DNA of 64,000 bases, taken from Schistocerca nitens (lineage: Eukaryota; Arthropoda; Insecta; Orthoptera; Acrididae). This document shows, one piece after another, positions 1 to 61,888 of the stretch. The stretch's first letter is position 1. The number at the start of each line of letters is the position of its first letter. Below the pieces are notes generated by a model. That model made no database searches. It was not told the DNA's origin and was given only the letters and a program-made list of their open reading frames with translations. The translations under genes and the position numbers were made by a program. The DNA lies in the NCBI RefSeq assembly GCF_023898315.1, contig NC_064622.1, positions 355,489,234-355,553,233 of the forward strand. Direction: 5' to 3'.

Positions 1-218
1 GAAATTCTATTACGGTCTGTATTTGCAACTTGTGTTCCAAAAAACAAAAGCAAACAAAATGTCAGGAATAAACAGACAGATCAAAATGATCTACATAGTG
101 GCTGCTTCAGCAAAGGCAGTTTTATCACATTGATTTACTTCACGAGTTGTGGGGCACAGGATGGAGTTAGAGGCATATAATTATCTTCTAACGCTCATAA
201 CTCCTTTTTTATTTATTT
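1..218. other. No recognised feature
   Basis: AT-rich sequence with no coding or repeat signature that I can recognise. Confidence 0.5.
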
Positions 219-460
219 ATTTATTCGAGTCATCAGTCTTCTGACTGGTTTGATGCGGTCTGTCACGAATTCCTCTCCTGTGCCAACCTTTTCATATCAG
301 AGCAGCACTTGCATTCCGCATCGTCAACTATTTGCTGGATGCATTCCAGTCTCTGTTTTCCTCTACGGTTTTTATTCTCTAATGTTCCCTCTAGTACAAC
401 GGAAGTTATTCTGTGATTTCTGAACAGATGTGCTGCCATCATGTCCCTTCTTCTTGTCAA
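219..460 (-). mobile_element. LINE 3' end fragment (endonuclease-RT type)
   Basis: On the minus strand the frame 460-263 reads TRRRDMMAAHLFRNHRITS, VVLEGTLENKNRRGKQRL and IQQIVDDAECKC. This is the C-terminal stretch of the LINE family that also fills 28990-33730. It is followed by the short 3' UTR (cagaagactgatgactcg) and a (TAAA)n tail at 219-240, so this is a true 3' end. Confidence 0.75.
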
Positions 461-815
461 TGTTTTTCATATATTTTTTTTCCTGCCGATTCTCCAGGGA
501 ACCTCTTCATTCCTTACCTTGTCTGTCCTTGCGAGGTCGGCATGTATACCTGAACTATTATTATTGGTGATGGTTTGCTGTCGATTCTGATGAGAACAGC
601 CCTGTCACTGAGCTATTCAAAGTAACTTACGCTCTGCCCTACTTTCATATTCATAATTAATCCTAATTCCATTATACTATTTTCTACTGCTGTTGATATT
701 ATCCTCCACTCATCTGACTAGAAATCCTTGTATTCTTTCCATTTCACTTCACTACCCCCCACTATATCTAGATTAAGACTTAGCATTTCCCCAACTTCAG
801 GTATAATACGGAAAA
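461..815 (-). mobile_element. LINE endonuclease-region fragment
   Basis: The minus-strand translation contains VLIRIDSKPSP and a YMPTSQ-like segment, the signature of the LINE endonuclease domain (compare 33610-33730). It sits directly against the 3' end piece at 219-460, so the RT core between them is missing. This is one LINE copy with a large internal deletion, or two fragments abutting. Confidence 0.55.
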
Positions 816-1640
816 AAAAACTCGTATGATGAGAGAAATATTTCCACATGAGCAGCTGATGATTACGTCAAGGTCACTGGCAATTGGAGTTACAAGGATC
901 TAGAATTTGCAACTGTAATTTCCAAACGAGCAGTAAGTGAAATCATACCTATTAGAAGTGAGCGGTTTATGCTGTCCTGAAGGATGATTTCATGAAGGCA
1001 GGTAAACTACTGGACATCAATTCTGACAAGCTACAGATCCTATTTTTACGGTTTTAGACGTGTTTGAAATGGAGTATATTCTCAGAACTAACATACACGG
1101 GCAATGAACTATAGTTCAATTTTCTTATAAGTCGATATTTTCAGTCCTCTGCCTGAAGCCTACCAGCAACTTTTGCACCAGAGTATAAAATTTCATTCTG
1201 AACTCTGGACGGCGGACGCAATACATAGTATGTCTTGAAAGTTTTACTTGTAGTATTGTGGTTGTGAAAAAATAATGCTCGTTAGCAGCATCAATTCACG
1301 GATTAGTAAACAGTATTCAATTGTAATTTAACGCTGCAGAAAAATCTAAATTTTTAAATAAATTCACAATTCTTGTAATAAATTATTCTAAAATAATGTA
1401 GCACAATTATTGTGTAAAAATGTCTCGGTGTCATTTGAAAATCGGGATGTACTAATTTGTCTTCCCATTCTCGGTATATACACCCTCCCGTGTAAGCAAT
1501 GGGTTGAGTGTATTGTATCTGTGAGTAATGTTGACAGCTACACCTTGTATTTGTTGACATCTGGAGTACTACAGACAGTTTGACCACTGGTGGTAGGTAG
1601 GTGAGAGCTCTACGTAACTTGTGTGAGAATGTCGAACCTC
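816..1640. other. No recognised feature (region upstream of Tes)
   Basis: No coding frame or repeat family is evident. The sequence is AT-rich with no CpG-island character. It may contain distal promoter or non-coding exon sequence of Tes, which cannot be told from the sequence alone. Confidence 0.4.
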
Positions 1641-1829
1641 AGCAGAATCCGTTTGGGAAATTTTGGTGGTTCTACAGAGAGCATTGATCGACATAATAAT
1701 CTCTATTATTATTGACAGATGAGTTCGACTGAGTCATAGGTGTGACTCATTCAGTGTGAACGATAACCGATAAAAGCGACAGGTAAACGGGTGTGGCACA
1801 ACAGCGTAATGAGGTTTGTCGTTTAAAAA
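1641..1829 (+). promoter_or_regulatory. Candidate Tes promoter / 5' UTR
   Basis: The stretch just upstream of the first coding exon holds two AP-1-type sites, TGAGTCA at 1730-1736 and its palindromic partner TGACTCA at 1743-1749. An arthropod-type initiator, TCAGT, follows at 1751-1755, and would give a 5' UTR of about 77 bases. There is no TATA box in the proper place. The call rests on motif spacing only; a further non-coding exon upstream cannot be excluded. Confidence 0.35.
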
Positions 1830-53254
<51,425 letters not shown>

Positions 53255-53879
53255 GTAAGTCTTCTGTGTGTCCATGTCTTCGTTGTCGATTTGTGCATGT
53301 CCTCTGTGTTCGTCCATTCGTTATTCTGTGTATATGTTTGTCCATCTGTCTTATTGGTATGTCCTTCCATTTGTCTGTCCGTCCTTGTTTGCATTCTGTA
53401 TATACTTTAATTTTCAACTTTGTTGGTATTTGCTGACACAGCCATTAAAGGAGAAAAACTGAGTAAGAATTATTTATACAAAAATCTAAGTTGTATTCAA
53501 CAGATCTGCAGAATACCATATACAGTGGTTGGCCTCCATATTGTTGCAAAACAGGCAAGGCAAGAATTGATCATCTCTGTGTGAACTTCAGAAAGTATTT
53601 TGTGGGATTTCATAGTTCACTATCAAATGTCTCACTGCTACCAGCAAGAGCCCATTCAATTGACTTTGGTTGCTATATTGATTTCTTTGCTGTAATATAA
53701 TCAACTGTCCACTTCATCCAGACTGGTTTGTTTATATAAGTATAGCTTATTTGATGAATCTTTATTTCTCACCAGCAAGAACATGGTTGTTTGTTGACCT
53801 AGAAATGGCACCACCACTGAAACAGAAGAGACAGCTGGTGCACTCTGTTTGCAAACATTATTGACATTGGGGAAATACA
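53255..53879. other. Start of Tes intron 10, nothing recognised
   Basis: It begins with GTAAGT and a tract of repeated tgtccgt-like short words (53270-53400), a degenerate low-complexity TGTCC stretch. The open frame continues some 180 bases past the donor and then stops. Confidence 0.4.
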
Positions 53880-54960
53880 GTGTGTCCCACATAAAACCCC
53901 AGTATGCTTCACACCCAAGATTTGAGAAACTGTGAACTAACTAAAAGAGAATAGATAATAGTAATGTTAAAAATTATGTAGTTACTTTTCTATAATAGAT
54001 GCTGGAAGTGGTGATCAATGCATCCAGGAGTCAAAGATCTCTACATATCTTGTGTTGTTTAAGGTGTAATTGAAAAATATGGGGTACACCGGACAATGCA
54101 TGCCAAACACCTATCTTCTCTGAGTGGTAGTGTTCTTCATGGAGAATACATAGGTTATCTTGTGAACAGTATCTGCATTTTTGGGAGTTTACATAACCTG
54201 ACAAATGAAATCAGGCCTCATCTGACATGAAGTAAAGCAAGGGTCCAAGTAACCATCTGCATTTGATACTAACAGCCAATTACAGTAATGAAGTTTCCAA
54301 GTCCTCAAATTTCAACTCTTGCACCATACTCAAAGAGTAGGCTTTTAATTTCATATCTTTTAGTACATAATGACACAGTGTCCAAGGTACACAAACTTGC
54401 TACAATGACCTCCTTACCAACTTGTGGACTTCTCATAATATCCATGCGAATTCTGTCTGTAATTTCAGGGTCCTCATTGTTGGTTGCCTATTCCTCTGTC
54501 ATTTAGTACATAATGACACAGTGTCCAAGGTACACAAACTTGCTACAATGACCTCCTTACCAACTTGTGGACTTCTCATAATATCCATGCGAATTCTGTC
54601 TGTAATTTCAGGGTCCTCATTGTTGGTTGCCTATTCCTCTGCATATTCCTACAGCCCTTTATTTCTTGTTCAGATCTTGAATAGTGCTGGTTGTGGGGAG
54701 TTTCGTTCCAGGATACTGTGCTTGAAACATTTCTTTACATTCCTTGATGTATGTAACACTCCATAGTATCAGTTTGCTGTTCTGATGCAAATTGCCAATT
54801 TCTGTAACAGCCCAGCAATACAAGCTTCTCACAACAACTGATGCATGAATGCACAGTTGCTCTCAATTTTCCAATAAAATTTAGTGTAGCCAACTTCTTT
54901 GAGACAGTGTTGCTATTTCACAAGCAATTCGACTAGAGATGATTGACTGATATGTATGGC
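53880..54960 (-). mobile_element. IS630/Tc1-type transposon relic with internal tandem duplication
   Basis: The left end, cagtgtgtcccacataaaac, is TE-end-like. On the minus strand around 54240-54010 one reads FHLSGYVNSQKCRYCSQDN and LHEEHYHSEKIGVWHALSG. This matches the DEAHFHLNGYVN..NCRYW...HSPKVTVWCA signature of IS630-type transposases (the same superfamily as 61889-63762). Upstream frames are poor. A perfect 143-bp tandem duplication lies inside. Confidence 0.65.
54361..54641 (+). repeat. Perfect tandem duplication, period 143
   Basis: 54361-54503 is followed at 54504 by the same sequence, identical over 138 bases (tagtacataatgacacagtg ... ggttgcctattcctctg). Identity this high within an otherwise decayed element means it is recent, or an assembly duplication. 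Confidence 0.95.
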
Positions 54961-54980
54961 ATACATGTCTAATGTGGGAC

Positions 54981-55078
54981 ATTCTTGTATATGCATACAT
55001 ATTTCATGCTTGTAAGTTGCTTGTTTGAACATATTACTCGATCACTTTCTTGATCACTACTTTGAATCCCAATATATA
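54981..55078 (+). repeat. Dispersed duplicate of 60501-60598
   Basis: cattcttgtatatgcataca through ttgaatcccaatatat matches 60501-60598 with only a few differences over ~97 bases. Confidence 0.9.
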
Positions 55079-55729
55079 TTACAAATATTTAATGTTCATG
55101 TTCCGTAAAGGCGCCAGAATGTCGATATTGATGACATGTATACATGCTCTGATTCAGTCTTCTGAAATTACTTTTCTTATGCAGTTACTTTTCTTATGCA
55201 ACTTTGTATTTGTTCTTTGAAAGTCTTTAACATAAGACTGTTTTTACTGCTTGCTGACTTTTTTGTCGAATTATGTTCTACATCAGTTCCATTGAATTTA
55301 GTTTGTTATAGAAGGGAGTGACCATTAAACAGAAAAACTATATTTTTAAATCTTGTCCATGGTGCTTAAAGGATTAAGTGTGCTTACCTTAACAATGTCT
55401 AGCAACTATCTCTCAATAATGTCTTTTATCACTGATGTGTCAATTTCTCACAACCATGACAGTGTATTGCCTTTGCGGAAGCAGTAGCAGGAGTCCTATT
55501 TTCTTGCATCATGTGGTATTGAGGATTTTTAGGTACATAAATGCATCTGTGTGGGGAACTTAGAATGAGTTGTTCCTGTACCCACTTTTGAAGTTTGTTT
55601 TACCATGGTAATCTTGTGGTGAGATTTGCTCCAAAATCTCTCTCTGACTGGTACTAGTTTTTTTTTTTTTTTTATGGTCATTGCAGTTCGATCATTCTGG
55701 TGCTTGTTTATCTATTTTCTGTTTCAGAT
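55079..55729. other. No recognised feature
   Basis: AT-rich sequence; a poly-T run at 55659-55673. Nothing coding recognised. Confidence 0.4.
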
Positions 55730-56075
55730 ATACCTATCCTGTGCCCTGAAGATTGGTTGGCAGCAGTTCTTTTCTCCATTACTCTCTGTTCCCTGTTAGT
55801 CTCTTCATTTCTTAATATGAACTTCCCTGAATGCCATACTTGATCTGCTCGTATTGCCACAACACACACCTGGCATAAGGACTCTGAAGGCAAGATAAGA
55901 GAAATCTGGGCTCATATGGAAGCATATAGACATTGCTTTTCCCTCACTCCATTTGCAGATGGAACAGAAAAGAGAATGACTAATTATCATACATCGTACC
56001 ACCCCTCCCCCCCCCCCCCACCCCACCCTCCTCGCAAGCACCATATGATGCCTTGCGGAGTGTTTATGTAGATAT
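55730..56075 (+). mobile_element. LINE 3' end fragment
   Basis: Plus-strand frame: DSEGKIREIWAHMEAYRHCF followed by SLTPFADGTEKRM, the extreme C-terminus of a LINE ORF2 type. Then come a C run, ccatatgatgccttgcggag, and tatgtagatatagact as tail. Confidence 0.65.
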
Positions 56076-56376
56076 AGACTGCTATCTAGGTCTTACTCTT
56101 CCTCCCTTGCCTTGAGTCATCCTTTCATCACATTAACTAGAAAGCTGCTGTGTTGATAGATGTGGATCAATCAATTGAGTTTTTTCTTTTCTATACCGTT
56201 GGCAGCAGAGATTTTCAAAGCCCATCATCATTTCTGTGAAGCAAGGCATATCCAGTGGGTCTTCAATGGAGTGGTTTCTGTGTGGCCTTCTCCATCCTGT
56301 GGCATAGATTACGCTACTTCATGCAGCATTAGGAGCAGTTTACCACTCCAAGGATAAGAGACTGCCTTGCACTATA
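56076..56376. other. No recognised feature
   Basis: About 300 bases between a LINE tail and the Tigger element; nothing recognised. Confidence 0.35.
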
Positions 56377-56797
56377 CCGTATTTTACAGACTATAAGACA
56401 CACTTTTTTCTTTGAAAAATTGCCTCGAAAATTCAGGTATGTCTTCTACTCGAAATTAATATAAAAATGTCCAGTCTTTGATGTAAAATTCGCACCAGTC
56501 TTAAAGATAGCCATATATTTGATGCTGTGGGAAACCTATCTCTGGCAACATTGGATTCAACTGGCAGCAGCAGTGCACCGATGCGGCGAACATGATTTGC
56601 AGGAATTCACAAGTTGCTAACACTGTCTCCCTCCCACCTCTCGCAAATCTAGAGCATTGTCTAGCCTATGATGCATCATTGCCGTCTATGGTTCCAGTGA
56701 ACATGAATTCAAAGTGGTTTGTGTTATCAGTAGCAGTGCAGTATTTTTGTTAGTAGCTAGTTTCATAACGGGAAAAAATAAAAGGTATCCATATGAT

Positions 56798-57148
56798 TTA
56801 TAAATTATAGAGCACAACAATCAGTCATCCTTTTTTGCAGGTTTTATTTGGCAAATCCAGATTCCACTTAGTGCCTAGCCATTATCAATGCACTATATTC
56901 TAGTCTCAGTGCATGTCAGTTCCCTGTTGTTTGGACATCAGTCACAGTTCTTTGAATATTTTTTCAAAGAACTGTGACTGATGCCCAAACACTAGCTGAA
57001 ATCTGGATTTGCTAAATAAAACCTGCAAAAGAGGACAACTGATTGCTGTGATCTATAATTTTTAAATCAGATCACAGTTGCTGAGTTCACCCACATTCCT
57101 GCATTGAGTGCACCCACATTCCTAATGGAAGGTAACCTGATGGTTATT
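56798..57148. mobile_element. Foldback element nested in Tigger (8-bp target duplication)
   Basis: Flanked by CATATGAT (56790-56797 and 57149-57156). The arms are inverted: ttttgcaggttttatttggc and cagtcacagttctttga on the left are mirrored by tcaaagaactgtgactg and ctaaataaaacctgcaaaag on the right, with a perfect 17-bp stem at the centre (~56940-56985). The Tigger frame YPYD resumes as YDVGYELK after one copy of the duplication. A ~25-base tandem (acccacattcctgca/ccta) lies in the tail. Confidence 0.8.
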
Positions 57149-57596
57149 CATATGATGTGGGCTATGAATTGAAAGTAATAGCATATGCAGAAGGACATGG
57201 AAACAGAACAGTGGAGTGGCATCCCCCCCCCCCCCCCCCTCCCTACACCAACAGCAAAAACCATTCACCGTTGGCAGGCTTGTAAACAAGAATTGAAAAA
57301 AAAAAAAAAAATGAGGAAGACAAAATTTGCGAAAAGAGGACTGAAGGCAAAATGGCCAAAAATAGATGATGAGATATTGAAATGGATTTGAGGACTGTCA
57401 CAATGGCATTGGAATTAATGCAGAAGTGAGTGAAATACTCGCTCATAACCTAGTGCTACAGTGGAACTTAACAGACTTTAAGAGGAGTGTTGGTTAGTGC
57501 TACATGTTTGTCAAGTTTGTGAAGTGTCATAGACTTAGCATGCGAACCAAAACCAAAATATCTCAGAAAATGCCAGAAGAGTATGAAGAGAAAATA

Positions 57597-58902
57597 CAAA
57601 GGGCGTTCAAAAAGTTTTGCACAGTCATCTCTAATTTTTTTATTTTTTGCAGGAGGAGAATGAATTTTTTGTGAACATACTTGGAACATTTAGCTATACT
57701 TTGAGCCTCCATCAGTTGTGACGCATCTGGCTTAACGTTCTTTCCATGATGTAAATGCACTTTGGCAAAATTCTTGGGGGTTGACTTTTACACCATTACT
57801 TGACACAGGAAATAAGGTCTTTCTCACTATCAAATGTTTTACCGCGCAGGTGGGTCTCCAAACAACCAAAGAGATGGAGCCAAGTCCGGACTGTAGGGAG
57901 GTTGAGGAACAATTTTCCAACCCATTTTGACGATTTTCTCCTGTGTCGTAAGGGCTGTAATGGGGTTTGGCATTGTCATGGATAGTCTGATGAGCTGACC
58001 CTGAAGCTGTGGTCTGTGGGTCTTGATGACACATCACAACTTGTCCAGTGACAAACAGTAACGGTCCTGGTTAATTGTGGAGCCAGTTTCCAAAAAGTCA
58101 ATGAAAATGACACCACACTGATCCCAGAAGGAGGAGGCCATCACCTTTCAGCCTGCTGTTCATGAAAGTCTTGGTTTCTTTTTCCAAGCGGCACCCGGAT
58201 GACGCCACTTCATGGATTGGGTTTTGCTCTCAGGTTCGGACAAAAACAACCATGTTTCATCATGGGTAAGGACATCATCAGAACACTGTTTCCACTCTTC
58301 GGTAAAGGTCTTTATGAGACCCTCGCACACATTCTTCCTCATCGTTTTCATTTCTCTTGTCAGTAATCTAGGCACCCAACATGCACATAGTTTTCTGCAC
58401 CCTAGTGACTGTAGCAGTGGTACCACACTACCCCATGACAAACAAGTCATTTCAGCAAGCTGTAGTGTCGTCACACATCTGTCATTTTGGATGATTTGAT
58501 CAATGGTCTCCTTATTCACACCACTCACTGCTGTCAATGGTCTACCGCATGGTGGATTGTCCAGTAGAGAGAAATCACCTTCTTTAAACCTCTGCAACTA
58601 CCGCTGGATACTGCTGTGATCCTCTGTGTCCTCCCCATAAACAGGGAACAACTCCCTGTGAATCGATGTGGCAGAGTCATCGCAGGTCTTGAGATGTCGA
58701 AGAGGAACTCTATCACCGACCGTTGTTGCAACCTGACATCTACTTCACGGTCCATTATGGCTCACCTGTAAATAAAAGAAAATGCTTTTATATACCAACT
58801 TATAGCTAAAAGTTCCAAGTATGTTCACAAAAAATTTCATTCTCCTCTTGCAAAAAATAAAAAAATAGAGAAGACTGTGCAAAACTTTTTGAATACCCTT
58901 TG
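57597..58902 (-). mobile_element. Mariner transposon nested in Tigger, full length but broken
   Basis: Inverted repeats CAAAGGGCGTTCAAAAAGTT (left) and their complement ending at 58902 are bounded by TA (57595 and 58903). Minus-strand frames read MDREVDVRLQQRSVIEFLFD (start, 58755), RFKEGDFSLLDNPPCGRPL, VTTLQLAEMTCLSWGSVVPL (HTH), LTHDETWLFLSEPESKTQSM (first Asp) and TIHDNAKPH (second Asp). The third acidic site is degenerate (LAPSLWLFG). At least three frames are used, so it is inactive. Confidence 0.9.
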
Positions 58903-59055
58903 TATTATCTTTCCATCACTTTGTTATTCAATATCAAAAGAAAACCATTGTGGAACTAAGCCAAATAGTGAATATGGACGAAACTCTGACATTTGATGTG
59001 CCGAGTAACAAAGTTGTTGCCATAAAAGGTGCTAAAACTGTAACCATAAAAACAA

Positions 59056-59318
59056 CTGATGATGATGTCCCATACTCCTTAACAGAGCGTAGGGGAACGA
59101 TGCGGGAGACCCACACTGCTGTACTAGGCAAGGTTCTGGTGGAGGTGGTTTGCCATTGCCTTCCTCTGACTGTAATGGGGATGAATGACGATGATGAAAA
59201 CGACACAACAACACCCAGTCATCTCGAGGCAGGTGAAAATCCCTGACCCTGCCAGGAATCGAACCTGGGACCCATGCTCGAGAAGCGAGAACGCTACCGC
59301 GAGACCACAAGATGCGGA
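59056..59318 (-). mobile_element. tRNA-derived SINE nested in Tigger, 11-bp target duplication
   Basis: Flanked by CATAAAAACAA (59045-59055 and 59319-59329). The minus strand starts cttgtggtctcgcggtagcg (A box), then ggttcgattcctggcagggt (B box), and continues aatggcaaaccacctcca and ggagtatgggacatc. The Tigger frame (AKTVTIKT|SGHA) continues correctly across it. Confidence 0.9.
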
Positions 59319-60050
59319 CATAAAAACAAGTGGACATGCAAAAAAAAAAAAAAAAAAAAAAAGAAAATGCACTACACTGTTGTCTTTTCATCTTGTGCTG
59401 AAGGTACTAAACTTAATCCAGTGATCACCTTCAAGCTCAAAAAAATGCCAAAACCTTCTGAAATACTGTCTTGTGGTGGTGTTCATGTACATGACAGGGA
59501 CTGGATGGACGAGATTGGTGTGAAATTATGGGTTAACAGAGTGTGGGAGAGAAGCCAAGGTGCTTTATTGAAGAACAGTTCTCTTCTTGGCTAGATCGGT
59601 GTAGTAGTCATTTGAAAAATTCTGTGAAGGAGAAATTGAGACAGGGAAATACAGAGCTTGCTGTTATTCTGGGAAGACTTATGTCACAATTGCAACCTCT
59701 TGATGTCTCAGTAAATACACCATTTAAAGTGTATATGGGGGAGGAATGGCACAAATGGATGATGGATGAAACCCAGCATGAATTCATGGCGAATGGAGCT
59801 TTAAAACGACCCACAATGAAACAAGTGTGTCAGTGGATACAACAGTCGTGGTGTAGAGTGAGAGATCAGATGACAGTTTTCAGGGATTTTAAAGGTCAAT
59901 TCAGTTTTATAAATTAAAACATGTTTTTTTAGTCTGGCTTCACAATCTAATAATAAAAAATGGTAAAAATGTTATCTTTTTTTAAAAAGTTGCTTAAAAA
60001 TTAAAGTGCATCTTCTAGTCCATAGCATCTTATAATTCATAAAATACTCT

Positions 60051-60500
60051 TTTGTCCTGCTAGGTTCTTGATCAAATGTGTCTTTTTATCCCGGGAGACA
60101 TTCAGTTCCTGCATCTGTTAGCTGCTTGCTGAGCAAATCTTACCCCCCCCCATCCCACCCTACCCCATCCTTCTGCTGCTATGAGGTGGATTTCAAGGTT
60201 CTTGTTTCACAGACTCTAAGATCTTGACAGCTTTTCTTTATCTTTGTTAATTGCAATGAAAACCTGAACAGCCTCCTGTCAGAAAGTCACAGAGGGAAGT
60301 AACATGTGATCTTTTAATAGGCTGGGATTCTAGTAACACATATTGTGGACATTCTGAAATCTATTAAGTACTAGTTTACTATTCAGTCTGGTAATGTAGC
60401 AAAATAAGATGTCGCCAATAGAAAAGTGCAGTGACACCTCCCAGTCATCAAAAAGGCAAAAAATTAAACAATTCGTTTCGCAGAGAATGTGATTCAAACC
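60051..60500. other. No recognised feature
   Basis: Plain sequence with a C-rich spot at 60143-60152. Confidence 0.35.
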
Positions 60501-60595
60501 TCATTCTTGTATATACATACATATTTCATGCTTGTAAGTTCCTTCTTTGAACATATTTGATCACTTTCTTAATCACTACTTTGAATCCCAATATA
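60501..60595 (+). repeat. Dispersed duplicate of 54981-55078
   Basis: Close copy of the 54981 block. It ends exactly at the TA where the next mariner is inserted (catatatt on both sides). Confidence 0.85.
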
Positions 60596-61482
60596 TGAGG
60601 GTAATCCCAAAAGTAAGGTCTCTTATTTTTTTATAAGTACATAGATCTGTTTATTTGTACAATGGTTTACATTGATTTACAGCTTGAAAATTTAGCAATT
60701 TTTTGACATAATCACCATTTCTGTCAATGCTTATTTGTAGACACTGTGGCAGTTTTTGTATGCCTATGTCATACCAGCTCGCCGCCATGCTGTTCAGAAA
60801 GTTATGAACTGGTGTGATTGTTGCTTGGTCTCAGGTGTAGAGTGGTATGCCCAGGTTCCATCACCCGTGACAATTGAGTCCAGAAAGTTGCCCTGGTGGT
60901 GAAGAAACGCGCGGGAAGCATCAACTCATTGCCGCATGTGGTCCTCAGTCAGCTTGTGTGGCACCCATCTTGCGCACACCTTCCAGTAGTTCAGTGTTTC
61001 AGTTAAAATTTTGTGAGCGTTGCTTCGGGAAACCTCAGGAACCAGGGTGATCCGCTGACCTTCACACATGCTTTGCTCAACTTTCAACATTGTCTCCTCA
61101 GAAATTGACGGTTTCTCGCTACTTTGTTCGTCGTGAATTTTGGTCCGACCAGCTGCAAACACTCTACACCACTTAAGAATATTTTTGACATCCATGCACG
61201 ACTCACCATACACTTCCATCAATTGGCGATGGATTTCGATCGGCACAGTGCCCCTTGCATTCAAAAACCAAATAACTGCATGCAATTCGTACTTGGTGGT
61301 AACATCCAATGGGAGCTCCACTCTCAATGGCTGCCAAGCCAAGACTGAGCGCCTCAGCACGGCGTGCGCATGTTTACACATAGCGTGTGAAGCACTCTTC
61401 ATAACAGTGTGACCAACTGCCACACGAACAGAGTTCTGCACTTATAAAAAAATAGGAGACCTTACTTTTGGGATTACACTCA
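60596..61482 (-). mobile_element. Mariner with internal deletion, intact N-terminal frame
   Basis: The inverted repeats are ~41 bp (TGAGGGTAATCCCAAAAGTA ... TATTTTTTTATAAG), among the best preserved here, with TA at 60594 and 61483. Minus-strand frame 61441-60926 (172 codons): KYELHAVIWFLNARGTVPIE, RQLMEVYGESCMDVKNILKW (HTH 1), SEETMLKVEQSMCEGQRITL and SRSNAHKILTETLNYWKVCA (HTH 2). It then jumps from the first catalytic site to the C-terminal WYDIGIQKLPQCLQ. The central catalytic part is missing. A DNA-binding-only product is possible in principle. Confidence 0.88.
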
Positions 61483-61888
61483 TATATTGCACTGATAAAA
61501 TTCATCTTAAGTATCAAGTAAATTTATTTTTTGGTTACATGAAAAGGATGCAAAAATATACCTAGAATTCCTAAGTAATAGTTTTCTGTGGACATGCCAT
61601 GACTTTTTGTGTGTTGAAACTTAGGAACTGCCAATTAAAATTGACTCCGAAAACAAAATTATTAAGTTATTACAAAATAAAAGTGAGGTGTCAGAAAATG
61701 AAATATTGGCTGTACAGAGAGAAAGTGGTGGTTTAATATGAGGAAACTATCCAGTTTGTGTGTGACAACCAACAAATAAAAATCAAACGACACTGTGAAA
61801 ATGCTTGTGCACACATGTTAAACATTAACATATCTGTTGTTTCCGACAATTATGCACAGAATGTAACAAACCAAAATCTGCAAATGTA
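61483..61888 (+). other. Coding-looking stretch of unknown nature (left of IS630-type insertion)
   Basis: From about 61624 to 61886 the plus strand keeps a long open frame with one break: ELPIKIDSENKIIKLLQNKS, then QIKIKRHCENACAHMLNINI and YAQNVTNQNLQM. The composition is protein-like and the frame runs up to the transposon's TA. I do not recognise the family. It could be a host exon or pseudogene, or part of another element. Confidence 0.3.

Larger units (their letters stand above)
56377..60050 (+). mobile_element. Tigger/pogo transposon carrying three nested insertions
   Basis: The left end ccgtattttacagactataa and the right end (complement ending near 60050; ataattcataaaatact) are the inverted repeats of a known pogo-like group. 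Protein segments in order are YDVGYELKVIAYAEGHGN, WPKIDDEILKWI, VGWCYMFVKFVKCHRLSM, KTKISQKMPEEYEEKI, NMDETLTFDVPSNKVVAIKG (first Asp), LSSCAEGTKL-like, DWMDEIGVKLWVNRVW, LAVILGRLMSQLQPLDVSVN (third Asp) and KQVCQWIQQSWCRVRDQM. Insertions are a palindromic element (56798-57148), a mariner (57597-58902) and a SINE (59056-59318). Without them it is ~1.7 kb. Poly-A and poly-C slippage adds frame breaks. Confidence 0.9.

Noticed and set aside
55700-55893. A further phase 1 Tes exon after tttcag at 55725
   Set aside because: The frame reads into the C-terminal part of a LINE with its usual tail, not into Testin sequence.
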